DNA of 64,000 nucleotides from Vreelandella sedimenti (GTDB lineage: Bacteria; Pseudomonadota; Gammaproteobacteria; Pseudomonadales; Halomonadaceae). Below the pieces are notes generated by a model. That model had not been told where the DNA came from. It made no database searches and saw only the letters and a list, made by a program, of their open reading frames with translations. The stretch is taken from positions 186,001-250,000 of the forward strand of contig NZ_JACCGK010000001.1 of assembly GCF_013416325.1 (NCBI RefSeq). The letters are read 5' to 3'. The stretch's first letter is position 1. Every line of letters begins with the position of its first letter. The position numbers were made by a program, and so were the translations under genes. Of the stretch, positions 45,188-53,286 are shown piece by piece.

Positions 45188-46314
45188 AACACGCGCCGAC
45201 CTTTCCTACAACGGCCACCGAACCTCTGGCGGGTGAGCCAACACCCAGCGCATTAGGCTTTTCAATGCCGGCGGAGTTTGCGACTCATGCAGCCTGCTGG
45301 ATGCTGTGGCCACAGCGCCCAGATACATGGCGCTACGGTGCGAAGCCCGCTCAGCAAGCCTTTGTGGATGTGGCTGTGGCGATTGCTGAGAGCGAGACGG
45401 TCTTCGTGGGGGTTAACGATGAGCAGTATGAAAATGCCCGTAACCAACTACCTGCGCATATTCGAGTGGTTGAGCTGTCCAGCAATGATGCTTGGATGCG
45501 CGATGTAGGGCCTACCTTCATTACCCATCCCGATGGGCGACTCGCCATGGTGGACTGGGAGTTCAATGCCTGGGGCGGGTTGAAGGAGGGACTCTACTTC
45601 CCATGGGACAAAGACAAGCGGATTCGTTGTAAAATCAGTGAAATGCTGGGTATTCAACGCTTCGAGGCCCCGCTCGTACTAGAGGGAGGAGCCATTCATG
45701 TGGATGGTGAAGGTACGCTTATCACCACGGAAGAGTGCTTGCTGAATCCTAACCGTAATCCGGAGATGAGCCGCGCCACGATCGAACACTGGCTGCAGGA
45801 GTATTTAGGCGTCAGTCACATCATCTGGTTACCACGTGGCTGTTATCTCGACGAGACCGATGGCCACGTGGATAACCTGTGCTGCTTTATTGCGCCTGGC
45901 CATGTGGCGCTAACGTGGTGTGAGGATGAGCAAGATCCCCAGAGCGCTATTTGTCGGGAAGCATTGCGTGTGCTGGAAAATGCCACGGATGCTCAAGGCA
46001 GGCGGCTCACTATCCATAAACTGCCCCAGCCAGGCCCGCTCCATATTGCCGACGATGAAGCCAGTGGGATTGATCGCCTGAACAGCTCGCATCCCCGCTT
46101 ACCTGGGGATCGCATGGCAGGTTCTTACGTCAACTTTTATATAAGTAACTCGGTCATTGTAATGCCCTTGCTGGATCCTCGTTACGATGAAAAGGCTAAA
46201 GGCATTCTATCCCGGTTATTTCCCACGAAGAGGGTGATCGGCGTTACGGCAAGAGAAATACTGCTTGGCGGCGGAAACATTCACTGCATCACTCAGCAGC
46301 AACCACGAGTGTAG
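45184..46314 (+). CDS. aguA: Agmatine deiminase
   Basis: The 376-residue protein is a peptidylarginine-deiminase-fold agmatine deiminase. It has MLWPQRPDTWR near residue 40, NDAWMRDVGPTF near 100, DETDGHVDNLCCF near 222 (catalytic Asp/His) and the nucleophile cysteine in LGGGNIHCITQQQP near 366. It converts agmatine to N-carbamoylputrescine and ammonia. The ATG at 45184 overlaps the carrier stop; an earlier frame start lies inside the carrier gene. No AguB nitrilase is present in the window. Confidence 0.95.
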   Translation: MKHAPTFPTTATEPLAGEPTPSALGFSMPAEFATHAACWMLWPQRPDTWRYGAKPAQQAFVDVAVAIAESETVFVGVNDEQYENARNQLPAHIRVVELSSNDAWMRDVGPTFITHPDGRLAMVDWEFNAWGGLKEGLYFPWDKDKRIRCKISEMLGIQRFEAPLVLEGGAIHVDGEGTLITTEECLLNPNRNPEMSRATIEHWLQEYLGVSHIIWLPRGCYLDETDGHVDNLCCFIAPGHVALTWCEDEQDPQSAICREALRVLENATDAQGRRLTIHKLPQPGPLHIADDEASGIDRLNSSHPRLPGDRMAGSYVNFYISNSVIVMPLLDPRYDEKAKGILSRLFPTKRVIGVTAREILLGGGNIHCITQQQPRV

Positions 46315-46325
46315 CGTTTCGCAGG

Positions 46326-46360
46326 AAAAACGCCCTGTTCAGTCACAGGCTGAACAGGGC
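46326..46360 (-). terminator. Rho-independent terminator of the Old Yellow Enzyme remnant
   Basis: GCCCTGTTCAG (46332-46342) and its complement (46350-46360) close a seven-base loop. On the minus strand the stem is followed by GTTTTTCC, a true T-run, so it terminates minus-strand transcription just after the remnant at 46387. It may also help end aguA on the plus strand, where the T-run is missing. Confidence 0.82.
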
Positions 46361-46386
46361 ACGGTGATAAAAATCACTTTTGGCCG

Positions 46387-46581
46387 TTACTGGATACGGT
46401 CATAGCCATTATCCATAAATGGATAGTCGGTGTAACCCTTCTCATCACCTCCATAGAGCGTTTCGTGGTTCGGCTCGGTGAGTGGGGCGTTGACGGGGAA
46501 GCGCTCCGGCAAGTCGGGGTTAGCGATGTAGGGGCGTCCAAAGGCCACGGCATCAGTGGTGCTCTCGCTGATGCGTTTCAT
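46387..46581 (-). pseudogene. C-terminal remnant of an NADH:flavin oxidoreductase (Old Yellow Enzyme, NemA-like)
   Basis: The 64 residues read TTDAVAFGRPYIANPDLPERF, then APLTEPNHETLYGGDEKGYTDYP, which is the C-terminus of NemA/Old Yellow Enzyme proteins (about 360 residues). The FMN-binding start and most of the barrel are missing. The fragment is followed by its own terminator. The GntR gene starts about 48 bases before its broken end, so the rest was deleted at that border. Confidence 0.88.
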
Positions 46582-46628
46582 TCTCTCTGGTACTCTTGCT
46601 GCTTATTACCAAGGATGTTGTTGATAGC

Positions 46629-47384
46629 ATGTTAAAAAATGCGCCTCAGCGCCGCCCTTATCAGGTGGCGGAAACCATTAAATGTTGGATCGTAGATAGG
46701 CATCTGAAGCCAGGTGACCGGCTACCTAGCGAGTCGGAGCTGATGGAGACCCTGCAGGTGTCGAAAGGGACAGTGCGCGAGAGCACGCGAGTACTGGAAG
46801 CCCAGGGGTTGGTCGAAACTCGCACAGGGCCTGGAGGCGGCGCTTTTGTGCGTGAGATGAGCGAGGCCAAAGCGGTATCGCTATTAAGTAATTACCTATT
46901 TTTCAAAGAAATATCAATCAAGGATATCTATCAGATACGCTTGGCGCTAGAGCCTGAGCTAGCCGCTTCGTTAGCGGGGAAAGTGGCCGCCAGCGATATG
47001 ACACGCTTACGTGAAAGCCTGCACAGTTACGCAGACCCTGCGGACGATAGTGAGACTGAGCGTCAGCAACACCTTGATTCGCTGCATTTCCACCTAATGC
47101 TCGCTGAACTGGCCGGTGGCAATCAACTGCTGACATTTATTATCCGCTTCACCATTCAGGTGCTCTCTGATCTGACGATTTATCACCGTCTCTATGAGCC
47201 AGTTACCCACGATTTAGGACAGACAGGCTGTCGCTATCATGCGGAAATTTTGGATGCCATTGAGCTGGGTGACGCCGAAAGCGCCTATAACATCATGCGC
47301 GAGCATATGCTCGATGCCCAACAAGTGATGAACCAGCAGGAGGCTCAGGTGCGCCGAGGCTTCTTACCTGAGCCACTAGCGTAA
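46629..47384 (+). CDS. GntR/FadR-subfamily transcriptional regulator
   Basis: The 251-residue regulator has an N-terminal winged helix (LPSESELMETLQVSKGTVRESTRVLEAQGLVETRTGPGGGAFV near residues 32-75) and an FCD effector domain with D/H residues (DSLHFHLMLAELAGGN, CRYHAEILDAIELGD). I chose the ATG at 46629; the frame extends 11 codons upstream without a better start. It is convergent with the amidohydrolase module and probably controls it through the 16-bp palindrome at 50891. Confidence 0.88.
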   Translation: MLKNAPQRRPYQVAETIKCWIVDRHLKPGDRLPSESELMETLQVSKGTVRESTRVLEAQGLVETRTGPGGGAFVREMSEAKAVSLLSNYLFFKEISIKDIYQIRLALEPELAASLAGKVAASDMTRLRESLHSYADPADDSETERQQHLDSLHFHLMLAELAGGNQLLTFIIRFTIQVLSDLTIYHRLYEPVTHDLGQTGCRYHAEILDAIELGDAESAYNIMREHMLDAQQVMNQQEAQVRRGFLPEPLA

Positions 47385-47404
47385 CGAGCTAAGGGCGGAA
47401 AACG

Positions 47405-48664
47405 CTATGGACGTGGCAACTGCTGTAAAAATGTCATTATTACTCGCGTTGCGATTTCGCCGTCTTCGGCGGTAATAGCTTCGTCTGGGTGGTGGCTAAG
47501 CCCATCTTTACAGCGTACAAACAGCATGCCGATATCGGTTAATGCCTGCATCGCTAAGCCATCATGGCCAGCGCCGCTAAACATTCGCTCTGCCGGTTGG
47601 CCAACCTGGGTGCACGCCTGTTCGAGGGCGGTCATCATCCAGTCCGCACAGGCCACCCCATCGGCGCTGTAGGTGTTTTCAATATTAATGGTTAATCCAC
47701 GGCGTTTCGCCACTGTCTCCAAAGCTGCTGTTACGGCTTCCCTTCCAGATTGGCGAGTAGCCGACTCTGGGGAGCGTAACTCTACCGTGAACGTTACCAG
47801 GGCGGGGATCACATTGACCGCGTTGGGATGAACATCGAGTCTGCCCACCACGCCGACCAACTCATCGGTATTCTGCAGTGCGCTATCGATGGCATGCACC
47901 ATTTCCGCCGCGCCGACTAGCGCGTCATGACGCATGTTCATTGGCGTAGTACCTGCATGACCGGCCTTGCCGCTTAGCGTGACCTTGTGGCGTTCAATAC
48001 CCGTTAGCGCCGTGACAATGCCCACCGCATGATCCCGCTGCTCCAGGATTGGCCCTTGTTCAATATGTACTTCTAAAAATCCCAGCGCATTGGCAGGTTC
48101 GCGGGCGGTAGCGGGGATGTCCTCAGGCGTGCAACCGAAGGCTATTAATGCCTCTCGCAGAGAGATTCCCTCGGCATCCTGGGCTTCCAGTTGATCGGGT
48201 GTCACGCTTCCAGCCAGCGCCTTACTGCCGACCAGCGTGGTAGGGAAGCGAACGCCCTCTTCGTCGCCAAACGCGACCACTTCTATCCCGAAGGGCAGCG
48301 TCACGCCATCGCGTTTAAGCGCTTCCAAGGCCAATAGCGGTAGGGCCACACCCAGCATGCCGTCGTATTTGCCGCCTTCTATCACTGAATCTTGATGAGA
48401 CCCCATAATGAAGGTTTTCTCACCCGCTTGAGCTTTGGGGCAGCGACCCACAAGATTGCCGGCGGCATCCAGTTGGGGAGTAAGCCCCGCATGTTCCATC
48501 CAGCGGCTGATTAGCGGCAGTACCTGACGATGCGCCTGGGAGCAGAACAGTCGTGTGACACCGGGGCCTGGCTCAGAGTATTGGGCAGCTTCGTCCAGGC
48601 GATCAATTAATGCCTTTCCCAGCTCGCCTTGATTAAAAGCAGTGTAAGCAACCGTGTTGGTCAT
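47405..48664 (-). CDS. Zn-dependent M20 amidohydrolase (AllC/HyuC family, second copy)
   Basis: The 419-residue protein carries GSHQDSVIEGGKYDG near 92, FGDEEGVRFP near 135, HIEQGPILE near 208, GKAGHAGTTPM near 240 and SGAGHDG near 368, the same motif set as the enzyme at 40958-42205 but clearly diverged. The ATG at 48664 has GGAGAG upstream; an earlier frame start overlaps the DUF1028 gene. It is last in a module of carrier, DUF1028 and hydrolase. The substrate is probably an N-carbamoyl or ureido compound. Confidence 0.88.
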   Translation of the reverse strand: MTNTVAYTAFNQGELGKALIDRLDEAAQYSEPGPGVTRLFCSQAHRQVLPLISRWMEHAGLTPQLDAAGNLVGRCPKAQAGEKTFIMGSHQDSVIEGGKYDGMLGVALPLLALEALKRDGVTLPFGIEVVAFGDEEGVRFPTTLVGSKALAGSVTPDQLEAQDAEGISLREALIAFGCTPEDIPATAREPANALGFLEVHIEQGPILEQRDHAVGIVTALTGIERHKVTLSGKAGHAGTTPMNMRHDALVGAAEMVHAIDSALQNTDELVGVVGRLDVHPNAVNVIPALVTFTVELRSPESATRQSGREAVTAALETVAKRRGLTINIENTYSADGVACADWMMTALEQACTQVGQPAERMFSGAGHDGLAMQALTDIGMLFVRCKDGLSHHPDEAITAEDGEIATRVIMTFLQQLPRP

Positions 48665-48716
48665 AAACTCTCCAATAGGGGCTGGCAGAGGGGCCAGCAA
48701 AAGAGTAGAAATGCTT

Positions 48717-49418
48717 TTAGCGCAGCGGCAGTTGACGCCAAAAGGCTTGAAAGTTCTCGGCCATAAACTCATCGACTAACGCCCGCAATGCGCCTACGAC
48801 GTCCTCCGACCAGTCGATGCGCAAATCGATAGGCGCTTGATGAAAAGATTCGATACGCAGCGCGGCCGAGCGTGCACCGCGTTTATCGCCGCCCGCTGAT
48901 AGAGCAGCATCGAGAGCGTCAATAAGATGCGTAAGCAGATGTTGGTCGTGATGAATAGGGAAGCGGGGCGATTCGTTGCGTTGAATGGCAGCGCTGCTAT
49001 TAGTGGCGCTAAGGCGTAAAAATTGCTCTGCAAAAATTCGCACGACTTCGGTGCTCTGCAGCATATTCCCAGCGGCAGCGACGCTGGGAAAGCAGGTTTC
49101 AGCCACTTCAGGCACATTCTCTGCACCTGAATGTACTGATGTGCGGCCCTGAGAATCCATCACCAAGCATTGGCGGAACCCTGAGTCGTTGTCCTCGCTA
49201 ACGGCGGCGCGAAGCGCCTGCCGGGCACTTGCGCCTGCGGCAAGTGCTTCATATATCCGAGCTGGGTACCACGGGTTGGTAAAGCGCCCTTGGGTGACGC
49301 ATGCCCCAGTGCCTCGCCAACAGTGATGCACATAGCCTCCCACCGCCACTCCGCCTGTAGCGGTGATGGCCGCGACGGTGCCTGTGGCAGGATTGCAATG
49401 AACGAGAGAAAGCGTCAT
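48717..49418 (-). CDS. DUF1028 (Ntn-hydrolase-like) protein
   Basis: The 233-residue protein begins MTLSLVHCNPATG and has the DUF1028 features VAVGGYVHHCWRGTGACVTQGRFTNP near 23-48, AAAGNMLQSTEVV near 113 and SAGGDKRGARSAAL near 175. The family is predicted to have an N-terminal-nucleophile fold and no established reaction. It starts 18 bases after the carrier gene ends and precedes an M20 amidohydrolase, so it may process the same amide. Confidence 0.85.
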   Translation of the reverse strand: MTLSLVHCNPATGTVAAITATGGVAVGGYVHHCWRGTGACVTQGRFTNPWYPARIYEALAAGASARQALRAAVSEDNDSGFRQCLVMDSQGRTSVHSGAENVPEVAETCFPSVAAAGNMLQSTEVVRIFAEQFLRLSATNSSAAIQRNESPRFPIHHDQHLLTHLIDALDAALSAGGDKRGARSAALRIESFHQAPIDLRIDWSEDVVGALRALVDEFMAENFQAFWRQLPLR

Positions 49419-49436
49419 CGCGGTTTCCTCTATTGT

Positions 49437-50831
49437 TCAGTAACCCACCAAGTGGCCAATCACCAACCCTACCCAGGCTAATACATACACCAACGCCATA
49501 AAGGGCATAATCGCCTTCAACCACTGGGCGTATGAGACGCGACCCAGTGCCAGCATGGCGAGTGTGCCGCCAGATGTGGGAACAATCAGGTTCGTTAAAC
49601 CGTCGCCGACTTGAAACGCAGTGATCATCAGTTGACGGCTCATACCCACAAGATCCGCCACTGGAATCAGAATGGGCATTGTCACCAGTGCCTGACCGGA
49701 ACCGGAAGGTATGAAGAGGTTGATAATACCCTGCACTACACTGGCCATAATTGCGGAAAATATTGACGGAATGCCGTCGATCATGGCGCTCAGCGAGTTA
49801 ACGATAGTGTCAATAATCACTGCTTGCTCAAGAATGACCTGAATAGAGGCCGCCACCCCGATCACCAGCGCGCCTGCGGTTACGCTGGCAGCACCCTCCA
49901 TCATCTGTTTAACAATACCGTTGGCCGATAGGCCGTTTAAGGCGCCAATGATGATCGCCAGGAGCAGGAAAGTACCTGCAATTTCATTGATATACCAACC
50001 GCGAGTGAACACGCCAATGAGCATAGCGACCAGACCACCCACGAACACGACCATGGTCAGAATGTTTCGCTTGGTGAGAGAGTATTCGCTAAGCGGTTTG
50101 CTCAGCGCTTCCGCGTTATCCGGCTCTTCAAACTCCATTTTGACGACGCGTTTGCAGATATACAGCGAGAGCAGTGCCAGTGACGAAAGCACCAGCAACG
50201 TACGCAGCCAAGCGCCAGAGAAGGTCGGCAGTTCCGCGATACCTTGAGCAACCCCAACGGTATAGGGATTGATGGGCGAGAGTGCAAAACCGATCCCAAT
50301 ACCACCAACGGCCATAGCGGTACCCACCAAACTGGAGCAGCCAATGGCGCTGGCGATGAGAACCGCAATGGGGACTAATGCAATGTTGTTTTCAAACCCG
50401 ACGGCGACACCAAAAAAGCCGTAGATAAAGGTACCGACGACAATAATCACGTTACGCCGCTCAACGCCAACACGGTTAACCGCTACGCCGATCGCGTTCT
50501 CTAACGCACCGGTCTTTTGCAAAATATGAAACAGACCACCGGCGATAAAGACGATGAATAGATACTGCGAGGCGGAGATAAGCCCTTCAGGAATCGCCAC
50601 AAAAATATTGAAGAGTGGGATGTTGGCAACGTCTTCTAAATAGGCAAAAGAGCCCGGCACCACCACCGTTCGGCCATCTTGGGTAACTCGTTCAAATTCA
50701 CCGGCGGGGATAATAAAGGTCAGAAAATAGGTAGCAACCAGAATAATAAAGATTAGCACCATGGGGTCGGGAACCGCCTGATACCACTTTTTACGCGAGC
50801 CAGAGGCTGTCGCGGTGTGTTGTTCAGCCAT
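49437..50831 (-). CDS. YfcC-family carrier (C4-dicarboxylate/basic amino acid superfamily)
   Basis: The 464-residue protein has about 12 membrane spans and YfcC-type segments: PDPMVLIFIILVATYFLTFIIPAGEF at the start, GVAVGFENNIALVPI near 140, and LFIPSGSGQALVTMPI near 380. The ATG at 50831 has AAGGGT upstream; the longer frame begins in the operator palindrome region and is unlikely. It is first in the DUF1028/M20 operon and probably imports their substrate. Confidence 0.88.
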   Translation of the reverse strand: MAEQHTATASGSRKKWYQAVPDPMVLIFIILVATYFLTFIIPAGEFERVTQDGRTVVVPGSFAYLEDVANIPLFNIFVAIPEGLISASQYLFIVFIAGGLFHILQKTGALENAIGVAVNRVGVERRNVIIVVGTFIYGFFGVAVGFENNIALVPIAVLIASAIGCSSLVGTAMAVGGIGIGFALSPINPYTVGVAQGIAELPTFSGAWLRTLLVLSSLALLSLYICKRVVKMEFEEPDNAEALSKPLSEYSLTKRNILTMVVFVGGLVAMLIGVFTRGWYINEIAGTFLLLAIIIGALNGLSANGIVKQMMEGAASVTAGALVIGVAASIQVILEQAVIIDTIVNSLSAMIDGIPSIFSAIMASVVQGIINLFIPSGSGQALVTMPILIPVADLVGMSRQLMITAFQVGDGLTNLIVPTSGGTLAMLALGRVSYAQWLKAIMPFMALVYVLAWVGLVIGHLVGY

Positions 50832-50890
50832 GAGGATACCCTTGCTTGTGATGTGTCTCAGCGTTGACGCTCGTTGGCGTCTCACCTTGA

Positions 50891-50906
50891 ATTTATCATG
50901 ATAAAT
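50891..50906. promoter_or_regulatory. Perfect 16-bp palindrome upstream of the YfcC operon
   Basis: ATTTATCATGATAAAT is its own complement and lies 60 bases before the YfcC start codon. Its size and AT-rich arms suit FadR-subfamily GntR proteins, and a GntR gene sits at the far end of the module. No second copy is seen in the window. Confidence 0.6.
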
Positions 50907-51079
50907 AGCAGGGTCAAGCAAGAGCTATTTTTTAGAAGCACAGCGAGCTTCGACCAAACAGTCTGCCAACTACCGGACAATTGCATTTACATGCACCGTT
51001 CTACATCATGAGGTTAACTTAAACGTTATATGGCCTTACACGTGCTGTATGACGTCAACCAAACGCTTGAGCAGGCGGC

Positions 51080-52636
51080 ATGACACCTAAACTCCCCATC
51101 AACATTGATGACTTGCTCCATCACCGCACGGTGGAAAGCGAACGCATTGAATACAAGGAAGGATGGAACCCTGAGTCCATCCTGCATACCTTGTGTGCCT
51201 TCGCTAATGACTTTCACAATTTGGGTGGTGGTTATGTACTGGTGGGCGTTGCTGAAAAGAATGGCCAACCGCAGCTACCGCCTGCTGGTCTGTTACCGGA
51301 GCAAATCGATGCTATTCAAAAAGAGCTGTTAAATCTTGGGCACTCAGCGATTGCGCCGCACTATCACCCGTTAACCGCGACCTATGAGATCCAGGGCAAA
51401 ACAATTTTGGTGCTATGGGCTCCGGGCGGCGAAACACGTCCCTATAAAGCTAAAACCAGCTTGAGTAAGAAGAGTGATTGGGCCTATTACCTGCGCAAAC
51501 ATACCAGCACGGTAAAAGCATCGGGGCGGGATGAGCGCGAGCTGCTAAATTTGGCGGCAACCGTGCCCTTTGATGATCGCTATCGCCAAACGGCGAATTT
51601 AAGCGATCTTTCTCCCTATTTGATGCGTGATTTTTTGCACGACATTAGCAGCGAGTTAGTGGGTGAAGCCCGAGACCTGGATATTGAAACCCTGGGCCGC
51701 CGAATGAACGTGGTTGGTGGGCCAAGCGAAATGGCTTTTCCAAAAAATGTAGGGCTTTTGTTCTTTAACGAGCATCCCAAGCAGTTTTTCCCCGCGACTC
51801 AGATAGATGTGGTGTATTTTCCAGACGGTGCCGGTGGCGACCACTTTGAAGAGAAGGTATTTCAGGGGCCACTGGGGCGTATCACTCGCGATGCATTAGA
51901 CTACATTAATCGCAACTATCTAAAAGAGGGCGTAACAAAACACGCTGATCGCCCAGAGGCCGAGCGTTTCTGGAATTTTCCGCTGATCGCTATTGAAGAG
52001 GCGGTGGTGAATGCGGTTTATCACCGCTCTTATGAAATTCGTGAGCCCATTGAAGTTCGTATTGATGGTCAGGAGCTTGTGGTGCTCAGCTTCCCAGGGC
52101 CAGACCGCTCTATTCGATTGCAAGACCTGCAGGCAGGTAAAGCAGTCAGCCGCCGCTACCGCAACCGGCGTATCGGCGAGTTTTTAAAAGAGCTGGATTT
52201 AACCGAAGGCCGTTCAACGGGCGTGCCAAAAATTCTTCGGGTGATGAAGGCGAACGGCTCTCCGGCGCCAGTGTTCGAAACCGACGATGAACGCAGCTAC
52301 TTTTTAATTCGCTTACCCGTTCACGAGGGATTTTTGGTCGATCAGGAAGCAGAGGTCAAAGTCACCCCCGAAGTCACCCCCGAAGTCACCCCCGAAGTCA
52401 CCCCCGAGATTTTACGTCTGCTCAAATCCTTTGAAGGTGAGGTGGGAAGAGCTGAGTTGATGGCAGCGTTGGGGCTACAAGACGAGAAGCATTTCAGAGA
52501 ACGTTATCAGCAAATCGCAATGAAACAGGGCTTAATCGAGATGACGGTTCCAGACAAACCTCGTAGTCGCCTGCAAAAATATCGATTAACAGACCTAGGT
52601 AAGCAAGTGCTTGCCACCAAGAATACGCATCAATAA
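51080..52636 (+). CDS. AlbA/Schlafen-type putative DNA-binding regulator with ATPase-like domain
   Basis: The 518-residue protein begins with an AlbA_2/Schlafen domain (ESERIEYKEGWNPESILHTLCAFANDFHNLGGGYVLVGV). A GHKL-type HATPase_c_4 domain follows near residues 300-385 (IEEAVVNAVYHRSYE, GRSTGVPKILRVM). Next come a VTPE linker repeat and a C-terminal winged helix near 450-518. Such proteins are often called transcriptional regulators or RecG-like; some occur in defence regions. It is a single gene without partners. The start at 51080 is the only good ATG. Confidence 0.85.
   Translation: MTPKLPINIDDLLHHRTVESERIEYKEGWNPESILHTLCAFANDFHNLGGGYVLVGVAEKNGQPQLPPAGLLPEQIDAIQKELLNLGHSAIAPHYHPLTATYEIQGKTILVLWAPGGETRPYKAKTSLSKKSDWAYYLRKHTSTVKASGRDERELLNLAATVPFDDRYRQTANLSDLSPYLMRDFLHDISSELVGEARDLDIETLGRRMNVVGGPSEMAFPKNVGLLFFNEHPKQFFPATQIDVVYFPDGAGGDHFEEKVFQGPLGRITRDALDYINRNYLKEGVTKHADRPEAERFWNFPLIAIEEAVVNAVYHRSYEIREPIEVRIDGQELVVLSFPGPDRSIRLQDLQAGKAVSRRYRNRRIGEFLKELDLTEGRSTGVPKILRVMKANGSPAPVFETDDERSYFLIRLPVHEGFLVDQEAEVKVTPEVTPEVTPEVTPEILRLLKSFEGEVGRAELMAALGLQDEKHFRERYQQIAMKQGLIEMTVPDKPRSRLQKYRLTDLGKQVLATKNTHQ
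52361..52408 (+). repeat. Four 12-bp in-frame repeats encoding VTPE
   Basis: GTCACCCCCGAA occurs four times in tandem (52361-52372, 52373-52384, 52385-52396 and 52397-52408, the last ending GAG). It encodes (VTPE)4 in the linker of the AlbA-type regulator. Near identity indicates recent slippage. Confidence 0.95.
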
Positions 52637-52750
52637 ACACCGCCCTTATCACTTCCAAGGTCTAGAGCTTTTCTATTGCCTGCTATCTTGACACCGGGGG
52701 CATGCTGGCAAGCGCCAATAGATACTTCTTCTGGCCTCTCCAATGCTCGC

Positions 52751-53125
52751 TCAATTCCACTTCGTCCAAGGCCAACGCCGTTTGGCGGGAGTGTCGATCT
52801 GCTGGAGAGCACTAGAGAGCGGCAGCATAATGGCACCCAGTTGGCGATAGCAGACCGCGCTGCTGAGTACCCCTGGGCACTGTTTGAGTAGCAGCTCGCA
52901 CTGTTGCGAGGCGATATAGAGCTGTTCGGTGACGGCTGGGGCAAACAGCGGCTTGGACTGTTGGCAGCAGCGAGTGAGCTCCCGCGACAGCATGGAAAGC
53001 ATGCTGGTATCCATCCAGCAGGGCAGCGGGTCTTCCAGGCGGCCGGCAATAGAGTGCTGCACCGCTTCAAAAGAGGTGCGCAAAAATATGACCGTTTGGC
53101 GAAGTTGCCGCTGCTCGCTAGTCAT
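52751..53125 (-). CDS. Hypothetical protein
   Basis: This 124-residue protein has MTSEQRQLRQTVIFLRTSFEAVQHSIAGRLEDPLP at the start and a helical, cysteine-containing middle (SRELTRCCQQSKPLF, SQQCELLLKQCPG). GAGGGAG precedes the ATG at a good distance. Composition is protein-like, unlike the serine/arginine-rich frame overlapping at 52630-53070. I do not recognise a family. It is transcribed away from the M24 gene's start. Confidence 0.6.
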   Translation of the reverse strand: MTSEQRQLRQTVIFLRTSFEAVQHSIAGRLEDPLPCWMDTSMLSMLSRELTRCCQQSKPLFAPAVTEQLYIASQQCELLLKQCPGVLSSAVCYRQLGAIMLPLSSALQQIDTPAKRRWPWTKWN

Positions 53126-53154
53126 TCCACTGCTCCCTCACGCTGGTTGCTTCC

Positions 53155-53176
53155 TGTGGGCATAATGTGGGCATAG
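53155..53176. repeat. 11-bp tandem duplication
   Basis: TGTGGGCATAA (53155-53165) and TGTGGGCATAG (53166-53176) are adjacent near-identical units upstream of the hypothetical gene. The rest of the 53126-53286 gap shows nothing I can name. Confidence 0.7.
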
Positions 53177-53286
53177 ACCCGACCATCTACTATCTGAAAT
53201 AAAGAGAGTGTTTCTCATTTGCATCTTTGTTGACGATAGCGCTACTCCATCGACCTGTCAATGCTATGGCTATAAGGCGCAGTAGC

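Noticed and set aside
52630-53070. A 146-codon minus-strand open frame overlapping the hypothetical gene
   Set aside because: Its product is a serine/arginine/cysteine-rich string without protein-like character; the overlapping frame at 52751-53125 has a ribosome site and normal composition.
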